A stretch of 9,704 nt of DNA, from contig JABDQY010000297.1 in the NCBI GenBank assembly GCA_013042025.1, positions 1-9,704 on the forward strand, in the 5' to 3' direction. Under the pieces are notes generated by a model that had not been told where the DNA came from, searched no databases, and saw only the letters and a program-made list of their open reading frames with translations. How positions within the stretch are numbered: position 1 is the stretch's first letter; the number at the start of each line of letters is the position of its first letter. Positions 1 through 5,994 of this stretch are shown here, in pieces. The translations under genes and the position numbers were made by a program. The stretch comes from Bacteroidia bacterium. GTDB lineage: Bacteria > Bacteroidota > Bacteroidia > NS11-12g > UBA9320.

Positions 1-2
1 GA

Positions 3-683
3 TTTACTATAAAAGAAGACATTGAAATCTCAGCATTTTTTGCAGCTATTTTAGCTTGGGGACAACGAAAAACTATCATTAACAATACTAATAAATTGAT
101 GCATTGGATGGGAGAGGAGCCGCACAATTTTATTGTAAATCACAGTGAGTCAGACTAAAAGGTCTTTGAAAAGTTTGTGCATCGTACCTTTAATAGCACC
201 GATTGCCTCTATTTTATTGAAGTATTAAAACTGTTTTATTCCAACGGAAAATCTTTGGAGAATTTCTTCGTTGGTGAGACTATGAAAAACAGGATATCTA
301 ATTTTCATCGGTCCTTTTTTGATTCAGAGCTACTAGGTTTTGATGAAATTCCACAACGAACACGAAAACACATTGCAAATCCTGCTAAAAACTCATCTGC
401 TAAGCGATTGAATATGTATCTGCGTTGGATGGTGCGAGAAGACACTTCGACTCCGCTCAGTGTGGATTTTGGTATTTGGAAAAGCATCAAACCCTCGGAG
501 CTTAAGTGTCCTTTAGATGTTCATGTGCAACGAGCGGCGTTTCATTTTGGACTGCTAACTCGAAAACAACAGGATTGGAAAGCTGTTGAGGAGCTTTCTG
601 ATAATTTGAGCGAGCTTGACCCAGAAGACCCTATTAAATACGATTTAGCTTTGTTTAAGTGGAGTGAAGGGAGGATGGAATAA
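3..683 (+). pseudogene. TIGR02757/DUF2400 family protein, 5'-truncated by window edge and disrupted
   Basis: The frame starting at base 3 reads as the DUF2400 (TIGR02757) family, a conserved Bacteroidetes/spirochaete family of unproven function. Recognisable pieces are the LAWGQRKTIINN segment (bases about 51-86), VHRTFN after base 177, the SAKRLNMYLRWMVRED stretch and PLDVHVQRAAFHFGLLTRKQ near the end. The last piece resembles the VDTH-x-x-R region that holds the catalytic Asp of endonuclease III-like HhH-GPD glycosylases; a DNA-repair role is therefore only an inference. An in-frame TAA at 156-158 cuts the frame between SESD and KVFE, where the family has an unbroken helix. A second lesion is likely near 657: after DPIKYDLALF the frame reads KWSEGRME, whereas the +1 frame reads SGVKGGWNN, closer to the glycine-rich ALFGxGV ending I recall for the family. 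About 25-30 N-terminal residues lie before the window. Restart at GTG 177 would give a 168-residue fragment. Family call is strong; pseudogene status could be a sequencing error. Confidence 0.8.
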
Positions 684-685
684 CA

Positions 686-1255
686 TTACTTAATATCCAA
701 TCGATGTTTATCCAATAATCCAGCTAGCCCCTGCACTGAAAACTTGGCTTTTGTCATTGTATTTAAATCGGGATCTAAATTGTAATTTTTTGCAGTTCGA
801 AAATCCGCATTAGTTAAATCACTTTGTTCAAAGGTAGATCCGTACAAGTCACATTCATCAAAAACAGCATTGTTTAAATCTGTTTCAACGAAATCCGCTT
901 CTTTTAACGAACATTTATTAAATCTAGTTTTGGCAAGCTTCAATTGATAGAATGAGGCATAGTCAAGTTGACAGGTATCAAAAGACATTTCTAACAGAAA
1001 TGGATTTGCATTCGAAAAATGCATTCCCATAAGTTTGCATTCTGTGAATAGCACATCTTTGAAGCCAGTTTTTTTAATAATTACATTGGTGAAATTACAG
1101 CCAATAAATTCGCATTCTTCAAAGGTTACTTCAGTTAAGTTTACACTACTAAAGTCGCAATTGATAAAGGAGCACACTTCATATTCGGAAGAAATACTAT
1201 CTGAAGTGAATTGAGTTCCATTAAACTCTTGATTGTCAATAATCTGATGGTTCAT
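686..1255 (-). CDS. Pentapeptide-repeat protein, 189 aa
   Basis: Almost the whole protein follows the pentapeptide pattern with a central Phe or Leu every five residues, for example CDFSS, VNLTE, CEFIG, CNFTN, ADFVE, TDLNN and ADFRT, about two dozen quintets. Such repeats fold as a right-handed quadrilateral beta-helix. Cys is frequent at the i-2 position. The run is broken once in the middle by a seven-residue stretch (ANPFLLE, residues about 84-90), splitting the helix into two blocks. The C-terminus leaves the repeat (NYNLDPDLNT, then a short helical tail). Length and two-block layout resemble the gyrase-protecting Qnr/McbG-type proteins, but many chromosomal proteins of this shape have no known role, so I do not assign gyrase protection. 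No signal peptide or membrane segment, so it is cytoplasmic. It is the last gene of the minus-strand run, 9 bases after the TfoX-domain gene, and its stop lies 2 bases from the convergent DUF2400 stop. Confidence 0.9.
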   Translation of the reverse strand: MNHQIIDNQEFNGTQFTSDSISSEYEVCSFINCDFSSVNLTEVTFEECEFIGCNFTNVIIKKTGFKDVLFTECKLMGMHFSNANPFLLEMSFDTCQLDYASFYQLKLAKTRFNKCSLKEADFVETDLNNAVFDECDLYGSTFEQSDLTNADFRTAKNYNLDPDLNTMTKAKFSVQGLAGLLDKHRLDIK

Positions 1256-1264
1256 GCAGCTGTG

Positions 1265-1588
1265 CTATTTCGAAAGTTCGATTGATTTTTTTGCCCATGT
1301 CACAATGGTTTCTTGGTCGTTCACAATAGCTAATGGTACCGAGTAATATGGCATTCTGCTGTGTTGAACTCCGCCAGCAGCTTCAAATTGCGGCTTAGTC
1401 TCATCGTTCACTTTCATAAAGCATTTTCCTTTAGAATCAATAATCCCAAACATTTTTGCATCATGAAAAATGCCGTGCCCACCAAACATCTTTTTTGATG
1501 TGATACCACCTATTCCTTCAATTTTAGAAATCAGCAACTCTGCTGAAATTGCTGCGTCTGCTGTATGCTTATCACCTTTAATTCCCAT
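1265..1588 (-). CDS. TfoX/Sxy N-terminal domain protein, 107 aa
   Basis: A short protein carrying only the TfoX N-terminal domain. The diagnostic KKMFGGHGIF block is at residues 32-41, followed by KMFGIIDSKGKCFMKVND and the Pro-Tyr-Tyr-Ser-Val-Pro loop at 80-85. In gamma-proteobacteria the two-domain TfoX/Sxy proteins help activate competence genes with CRP; stand-alone N-domain proteins are widespread in other phyla and have no established role, so a competence function is not claimed. No signal peptide or transmembrane segment. Start ATG at 1588 is preferred because it leaves a normal-length N-terminal helix before the MFGG motif. It lies 43 bases after the truncated hemoglobin gene and 9 bases before the pentapeptide gene, consistent with co-transcription. 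Stop codon is TAG. Confidence 0.88.
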   Translation of the reverse strand: MGIKGDKHTADAAISAELLISKIEGIGGITSKKMFGGHGIFHDAKMFGIIDSKGKCFMKVNDETKPQFEAAGGVQHSRMPYYSVPLAIVNDQETIVTWAKKSIELSK

Positions 1589-1631
1589 TGTTATTAATAA
1601 TTAATGGAAGCAATTTAATAAATCTTTTGGG

Positions 1632-2012
1632 TTAAACGTTCTGAACCTTAAACTCCATCAAACCTGCAATGTTTTGAGCTCGAGCTTTCATGGTGTGGGC
1701 TTTTAATCCTTCAAAGTTGTCTTCAATACTCTGAAACAAGTATCCAAGCCAGGTTTTAAAATGTTGTGCTGTAAGTGGGCTTTTCTTTGCTAAATCAATA
1801 TGCACCTTCATTGCATTGTTCTGGTATGTGCCACTTCCAAAAAGAATGCTATCCCAAAAGTCAACCAACACGGGAAAGTGTTCTTCCAAATTAATTTTTG
1901 CAACTTCTGTAAAGATATACGCTATGGATTCGTCAGCGAGAAGTTTGTCGTAAAACTCTCTCATTATCAAGAGTATATCCTCTCTTGTTTCAATGTCTCG
2001 AAGTTCTGCCAT
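1632..2012 (-). CDS. Group III truncated hemoglobin, 126 aa
   Basis: Length and motifs match the group III (trHb3, Ctb/HbP-like) 2-on-2 globins, small heme proteins that bind O2 or NO. Visible marks are DIETREDI at residues 6-13, the B-helix Phe-Tyr pair at 20-21 (Tyr21 is the likely B10 residue), HFPVLVDFWDSILF at 45-58 with His45 a likely distal E7 position, KVHIDL with His71 as the likely proximal F8 heme ligand, and HFKTWL at 84-89. Residue roles are assigned by comparison with Campylobacter Ctb from memory; His84 is an alternative ligand that alignment would settle. Cytoplasmic, no signal peptide. Biochemistry in this group ranges from NO or peroxide handling to O2 binding, so the exact function is open. 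Its ATG overlaps the TAA of the upstream MORN gene by one base (TAATG), a strong sign of translational coupling. Confidence 0.93.
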   Translation of the reverse strand: MAELRDIETREDILLIMREFYDKLLADESIAYIFTEVAKINLEEHFPVLVDFWDSILFGSGTYQNNAMKVHIDLAKKSPLTAQHFKTWLGYLFQSIEDNFEGLKAHTMKARAQNIAGLMEFKVQNV

Positions 2013-3082
2013 TACTTGATTAATACACCGTTATCCCACTTTTCCGTCTTCCACTTCTTGCCATCGTGTTTCCAGTATTGCCAAGTGCCATGTTTTAAGT
2101 TGTTTGAAAATTCGCCTTGGCATTTTCCAAATAAATTAGTTGCTCCAAGTTTCCAGAATCCGTTTTTCATTCCGTTGGTGTATGATCCTTCATTCTTGCC
2201 TGTCGCATCATTCTTGGCATTTTCCACCCAAGGACCTTCTTTTTTACCATCTTTATAATCCCCGTAGGTATCCAATCCAGCTTCTTTGTATAACTTGTAT
2301 GGACCATGTAAAAGTCCTGCTTTAAATGTTTTGATTTCCAGAGGTAATCCACTCATGGTATACGTTATAGACTCTCCATCTAGCTTTCCACCTTTATAGT
2401 TTTCCATCTGCATAACCTTGTTAGCCATGGTGAAAACCAATTTTTCTCCATCTTTAAAACCATTTACATAGTTGCATGTTTCGCCAACTGCTCCGCTCGC
2501 ATGGTAAACAGTCGACATACCATGTCTTAGACCATCTTTATAGTTAACCTCCTTGAGTTTTGTACCTTCATCATCATAAGAAGTAACCAACCCATTTGGT
2601 TTGCCAGCTTTATATGTTCCAACTTGTTCTTTCAAACCATTGGAATGAAATAGAACAAATTCACCTTCTTCTTTTCCGTTAACAAAAGTGGCTCTCTTTT
2701 TAGGGCTCCCATTGGTGCTGTAGAGCATGTAACCACCATCTAATACACCGTTCTTGTAGCGACATTGCACTTCTGGTGCTCCGTTGGCATAAAATGTTTT
2801 GAAGCTGCCATGTCGTTTACCGTTTTTATATTCGATTTCTTGGTCTGGTCTTCCTGTTTCGTACCAGCTTTTAAAAACTCCATCTATTTTGCCATCAACC
2901 CAAGTAACCTGTTGCATGTATTTGTTGCTAGGCCAAAGGAGTAAAGATTCTCCTGTATATGGGGTGTTGTTGTAGTAATAGAGTCCATCTGCTTCTTTGA
3001 CAAGCTTGGCAAACGCCACCTTGTTCTGAGCAAAACTGATAATTGAACCAAAGAGTACCGCGAGTAGTAAAAACTTTCTCAT
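2012..3082 (-). CDS. Exported MORN_2-repeat protein (YwqK-like), 356 aa
   Basis: Residues 1-19 form a signal peptide (MRKFLLLAVLFGSIISFAQ), with probable cleavage before Gln19 or Asn20. The rest is about twelve variant MORN repeats, each centred on an aromatic-x-x-Gly-x-x-x-Gly core: WVDGKIDG, YKNGKRHG, YKNGVLDG, FVNGKEEG, YKAGKPNG, YKDGLRHG, YVNGFKDG, YKGGKLDG, FKAGLLHG, YKDGKKEG, YTNGMKNG and FSNNLKHG. These form extended beta-hairpin arrays in other proteins. Bacteroidetes homologues are often auto-named 'toxin-antitoxin system YwqK family antitoxin'; here the signal peptide and the absence of a toxin partner argue against that. Likely periplasmic or surface-exposed, function unknown. A Bacteroidetes -7 box lies about 20 bases upstream of the ATG, so the gene can be read from its own promoter as well as from the glycosyltransferase gene 28 bases upstream. 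It is coupled to the downstream globin by TAATG. Confidence 0.92.
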   Translation of the reverse strand: MRKFLLLAVLFGSIISFAQNKVAFAKLVKEADGLYYYNNTPYTGESLLLWPSNKYMQQVTWVDGKIDGVFKSWYETGRPDQEIEYKNGKRHGSFKTFYANGAPEVQCRYKNGVLDGGYMLYSTNGSPKKRATFVNGKEEGEFVLFHSNGLKEQVGTYKAGKPNGLVTSYDDEGTKLKEVNYKDGLRHGMSTVYHASGAVGETCNYVNGFKDGEKLVFTMANKVMQMENYKGGKLDGESITYTMSGLPLEIKTFKAGLLHGPYKLYKEAGLDTYGDYKDGKKEGPWVENAKNDATGKNEGSYTNGMKNGFWKLGATNLFGKCQGEFSNNLKHGTWQYWKHDGKKWKTEKWDNGVLIK

Positions 3083-3101
3083 TATAATATTAAATGCTAG
3101 G

Positions 3102-3109
3102 CAAAGGTA
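3102..3109 (-). promoter_or_regulatory. Candidate Bacteroidetes -7 promoter box (TACCTTTG) for the MORN gene
   Basis: On the minus strand, 3109 to 3102 reads TACCTTTG, an exact match to the TAnnTTTG -7 consensus recognised by the Bacteroidetes primary sigma factor. It ends 19 bases before the MORN ATG at 3082, giving a predicted leader of roughly 12-15 bases. I do not see a convincing TTG -33 element at the usual spacing upstream, where the sequence is the end of the glycosyltransferase gene, so this is a half-supported promoter. Confidence 0.45.
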
Positions 3110-3110
3110 T

Positions 3111-4103
3111 TTATTGTATACCTTCTATAGAATTACAGTTTTTAACGATTTCTTCCACATTATGCAATTTCATACAGTTAAAATGTCCTCTAGGGCATGA
3201 AGAACTACCTAATTTACTACAAGGTCTGCATTTTAAATCTACCTGATGCATGTTGGATAAGTTTTCAGTTTTCTTTGGAAAGTAAGGATACATTCCAAAT
3301 AGGGGATGTGTATTTCCCCAGATCGATTCTATAGGTTTATTATATGCTGCTGCGATGTGCATCATTCCTGTATCTCCAGAAACAACTTTAGCAGCATTTT
3401 GAATGAGATAAGCAGACTCATTTATTGAAAGTTTATTACAAAGATTTGTTAAGGATTTATTGGAAGAATGTTGTTCCAAATAGGTGGCATTTTTGCTATC
3501 TTCTTCACCACCTCCAATAACGACCACAGGTTTGTTTAAACGGTTAATTAACGCTAAGAGAATATCGTTTGGTATTCGTTTGGTAGTGTATGTCCCTCCA
3601 ATACTGAGAACGATGTATTTCCCTTTTGTAAGATTGTGGGAAGATAAATCAAAGCTGAATTCTGGAGGTAAAAAATAGTCAAGTCCTTGCTTGTCGTTAA
3701 TCACATTCAGAGCGGAAATTCCTTTGAAATACCGATCTACTAAATGTTCTTGGGGAAGGAAGTTTATTTTGAAATTGACGAACAACCACTTTTGAATATT
3801 GACTTTGTTGAAAGAATACCATGTGGCATTCATCGCTTTCTTGATTTTAGCCGTACGAAGGTTTTTATGAAGATCAATTATGGTATCGTAGTTTTCATTC
3901 TTTAGTAATGCGATAGTTTCATCAAGGTTGTTTTGTAAAGTATGTACTTTGGAAATAAATGGATTGTCATCTACTAAGCCCTGGAATTTTTCTTTCGTAA
4001 GAAAATGTACTTCGGCATTCAATTGTTCTCGAACACAACGAACAATGGGTGAGGTGATCACTATATCACCGATAGAACTAAACCGTATGATTAATATTTT
4101 CAC
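3111..4103 (-). CDS. Glycosyltransferase family 9 (ADP-heptose:LPS heptosyltransferase-like), 330 aa
   Basis: A GT-B fold sugar transferase of family GT9, the WaaC/WaaF heptosyltransferase family that builds the LPS inner core. The N-terminus MKILIIRFSSIGDIVITSP is the family signature, with Asp13 at the position of the catalytic base in WaaC. The C-terminal nucleotide-sugar half has GGTYTTKRIP at 169-178 (Lys175 in the phosphate-binding KRxP motif), VVVIGGGEE at 193-201, and SGDTGMMHIAAA at 243-253 with the donor-binding Gly-Asp-Thr-Gly. A Cys-rich tail (Cys292, 295, 303, 310, with CPRGHFNCM) recalls the CPLGHHRCM tail of WaaF. The start is GTG (4103-4101), fixed by the N-terminal motif and by the GTGA overlap with the stop of the preceding gene. 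The acting sugar could be heptose or another sugar; acceptor unknown. Cytoplasmic face of the inner membrane. Neighbouring glycan genes at 6935-8167 fit an envelope role. Confidence 0.93.
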   Translation of the reverse strand: MKILIIRFSSIGDIVITSPIVRCVREQLNAEVHFLTKEKFQGLVDDNPFISKVHTLQNNLDETIALLKNENYDTIIDLHKNLRTAKIKKAMNATWYSFNKVNIQKWLFVNFKINFLPQEHLVDRYFKGISALNVINDKQGLDYFLPPEFSFDLSSHNLTKGKYIVLSIGGTYTTKRIPNDILLALINRLNKPVVVIGGGEEDSKNATYLEQHSSNKSLTNLCNKLSINESAYLIQNAAKVVSGDTGMMHIAAAYNKPIESIWGNTHPLFGMYPYFPKKTENLSNMHQVDLKCRPCSKLGSSSCPRGHFNCMKLHNVEEIVKNCNSIEGIQ

Positions 4104-4516
4104 TCTGTTGGAATGTATATAATTTCCTCATTGATAAAGGCTTCTTCAATGATGTATGCGGCAGAAAGTTCACCTTCAATCATTGCTATAACAACTGTTT
4201 GACCTATGCCATCTTCTGTTTCTAATAGCATTATGTGCTTTATAACGGCATGCTTACCCTCATAGTTACAAGGCAATCGAGTAACGTCAAAATCACCTGT
4301 TTCAAAAAAGGTATTATAGAAAGTCCATTCAGACATGGTGTCGTAATTTATTCCCTCTACCTCTATACGTGTTTTTTTGTATAGGTCAATGTACTTGAAT
4401 GACTCTCCACTACAACCATAGAAAACGAGTGTATCTCCAATGCTGATTTCAGCTTCGCTTTGAGAAAAGCCATTAAAAGCCAATAAAAGGATTAGAAATG
4501 TCATTAGTTGCTTCAT
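4100..4516 (-). CDS. Secreted protein of unknown function, 138 aa
   Basis: I do not recognise the family. Residues 1-18 are a clear signal peptide (MKQLMTFLILLLAFNGFS, Gln19 at the probable cleavage site). The mature part of about 120 residues is acidic and beta-rich in character, with ISIGDTLVFYGCSGES near its start, an aromatic-rich centre (WTFYNTFFETGDFD, 64-77) and LPCNYEGK at 81-88. It has two cysteines, Cys35 and Cys83, that could form a disulfide in the periplasm. The tail EEIIYIPTE is also acidic. No lipobox Cys follows the signal peptide, so it is not a predicted lipoprotein. ATG 4516 sits in an ATGA overlap with the NfeD stop, and its TGA overlaps the GTG of the GT9 gene. Such placement between two envelope genes suggests a role in the envelope, but that is an inference from position only. 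Confidence 0.85.
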   Translation of the reverse strand: MKQLMTFLILLLAFNGFSQSEAEISIGDTLVFYGCSGESFKYIDLYKKTRIEVEGINYDTMSEWTFYNTFFETGDFDVTRLPCNYEGKHAVIKHIMLLETEDGIGQTVVIAMIEGELSAAYIIEEAFINEEIIYIPTE

Positions 4517-5910
4517 ACGCTTATCTTTTTGACCACTAAGTATTGGTTTTCGATGCTTAGCACTTCAACTTTATCTCCTAAATCGATAAATTCACCGTAG
4601 GTTTTAGCCTCATAGTTGACCCCATCAATATTGATTCTTCCCATTGGTCTAAATGCAGTAGTAGCAACACCTTTTGCTCCTCTCAATTCAACGGTTTCTG
4701 TTCTTTCTTGTTGCACATTGATATGACTATCATCTAAGGTGTCCATTAAAACAACTTTTCTAAAGAATTTGGAATTTATAAATGAACTTCCAAAGAAGAA
4801 GATGAGGGCAAACAAGCCAATAAAGGCAAAGAACAGGCTAGCAAGTGCATTATTCCATTCAGAGGTATCTGTTCCACTGAAGTCGAAATTAACATTGCCA
4901 ATCATACTTAATACCAAACTTACTACAATAAGCAGAATTCCACTTATACCTGCTACCCCAAAGCCGGGTATAATAAAGACCTCGGCGGCGACCAGAGCGA
5001 ATCCAATGAAGAAGAGTAAAATCTCCCAGTTTTCTGCCATTCCTTCCAAGTAAAGAGGTGCGAAATAGGATACAGCAGCTATAATAGCCACCGCTAAAGG
5101 AAAACCAATACCTGGACTTTGAAGTTCAAAATAGATACCACCAATCATTAGCATAATTAGTACTGATCTCAATGCAGGATTAGCGAAGAATGCAATTACA
5201 TGATCAAGATTACTTTTCTCTACTTTTTCAATTTTATAGTTCGTGACATTATTAAGTTTAAGGATCTCGTCTAAACTTTCTACTTTTCCCTCGCAATATC
5301 CCCAAATTAGAGCTTCCTCAGTTGTTAGAGTAATCACTTTTTCCGCGTCATCTAATCCTTCAACAACAACTCTTTCGTCGACCATACCTTCAGCTATATC
5401 AGGATTTCTCTTGTATTTGTAGGTAGTGTCTCTACCGTTTATAATCGTGTCCATTCCATGGCTCTCCGCCGTACTACGCATCTGCTTACGCATATAGCTT
5501 TGGTACTTGTCTGGAGCTTTTTCACCTGTTTCATTAACAACGGTGGTTGCACCAATATTTCCTCCAGGTCTCATGTATATCTTATCACAAGCTAAGGATA
5601 TTAGAGCCCCTGCAGACGCGGCATTGTTATCAATAAATACGTACACCGGTATTTTGGTATTTAATAAGCTAGTTCTTATGGAATCGGCATCAATAACATA
5701 TCCACCATACGTATTCATATGAACCAAGATTAAATCAGCGTTTATATCTTCTGCATGACGCACAGCTTTAGATGTGATACGGGCCGCAGCAGGAGCGATG
5801 TCTTCTTTCAAATCAAAGACTACAACCGTCTTTTTAGTATCGTTTTCTGGAACTTGAGCTGATGCAAATAGGCTAACCAATAGGAGAATTTTAACGAATA
5901 ATTGTTTCAT
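4513..5910 (-). CDS. Long-form NfeD membrane serine protease (ClpP-like + TM + OB domain), 465 aa
   Basis: Four parts are visible. Residues 1-19 are a signal peptide (MKQLFVKILLLVSLFASAQ). Residues about 25-215 are a ClpP-class (S49-like) protease domain with VVVFDLKEDIAPAAA, the MNTYGGYV strand, and NNAASAG where Ser99 is the likely nucleophile; Lys135 is the probable dyad lysine, by analogy with Ser97/Lys138 of Pyrococcus PH1510. Residues about 245-375 hold four to five membrane helices. Residues about 405-465 form the NfeD OB-like domain (LRGAKGVATTAFRPMGRI, VEVLSIENQYLVVKK). An extra stretch of about 15 residues (MDTIINGRDTTYKYK region, 153-167) precedes RNPDIAEGMVD. The family processes stomatin-type membrane proteins, but no SPFH/FloA gene is next to it here. 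I start it at ATG 5910, not at the in-frame codon 60 bases upstream, because 5910 opens directly on the signal peptide. First gene of the minus-strand run. Confidence 0.92.
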   Translation of the reverse strand: MKQLFVKILLLVSLFASAQVPENDTKKTVVVFDLKEDIAPAAARITSKAVRHAEDINADLILVHMNTYGGYVIDADSIRTSLLNTKIPVYVFIDNNAASAGALISLACDKIYMRPGGNIGATTVVNETGEKAPDKYQSYMRKQMRSTAESHGMDTIINGRDTTYKYKRNPDIAEGMVDERVVVEGLDDAEKVITLTTEEALIWGYCEGKVESLDEILKLNNVTNYKIEKVEKSNLDHVIAFFANPALRSVLIMLMIGGIYFELQSPGIGFPLAVAIIAAVSYFAPLYLEGMAENWEILLFFIGFALVAAEVFIIPGFGVAGISGILLIVVSLVLSMIGNVNFDFSGTDTSEWNNALASLFFAFIGLFALIFFFGSSFINSKFFRKVVLMDTLDDSHINVQQERTETVELRGAKGVATTAFRPMGRINIDGVNYEAKTYGEFIDLGDKVEVLSIENQYLVVKKISV

Positions 5911-5994
5911 TTTAACAACAATATTACAAATACAAACAATAAAGTGAATAAGTAATTGTTTAATACACAAATATCATAGATAGATTTGCATAAA
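5911..5994. promoter_or_regulatory. Divergent intergenic region between NfeD and LysM genes
   Basis: This 84-base AT-rich gap separates two diverging genes and should hold promoters for both. On the plus strand the only TAnnTTTG match is at 5981-5988. On the minus strand I find no perfect match. The nearest is TATTGTTTG (5941 to 5933), with three instead of two bases between TA and TTTG, ending 22 bases before the NfeD ATG. No convincing operator palindrome or riboswitch-like structure is visible. Confidence 0.55.
5981..5988 (+). promoter_or_regulatory. Candidate -7 box (TAGATTTG) for the LysM gene
   Basis: TAGATTTG matches the TAnnTTTG consensus exactly. A TTG at 5956-5958 lies 22 bases upstream and can serve as the -33 element. 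The box ends only 6 bases before the ATG at 5995, so transcription would begin at or within a few bases of the start codon, implying a leaderless or nearly leaderless mRNA. Confidence 0.5.

Noticed and set aside
674..702. Possible hairpin between the convergent DUF2400 and pentapeptide genes (GATGGAATA / TATCCAATC)
   Set aside because: The pairing needs two bulges, is short and lacks a T-tract, so it is no better than chance.
1584..1605. CCATT/AATGG inverted repeat around the TfoX-domain start
   Set aside because: Only five pairs in a very AT-rich stretch; no reason to call an operator or terminator.
1800..2258. 152-codon plus-strand open frame opposite the globin and MORN genes
   Set aside because: It is antisense to two well-recognised genes, is rich in Phe, Ser, Pro and His as expected for a shadow frame, and resembles no family.
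5911..5970. Upstream in-frame extension of NfeD by 20 residues
   Set aside because: The extension puts a hydrophobic stretch before a complete signal peptide that begins at ATG 5910, and it would cover most of the divergent promoter region.
5986..5994. TTG start for the LysM gene
   Set aside because: It lies inside the -7 box and adds only three residues before a normal signal peptide at ATG 5995.
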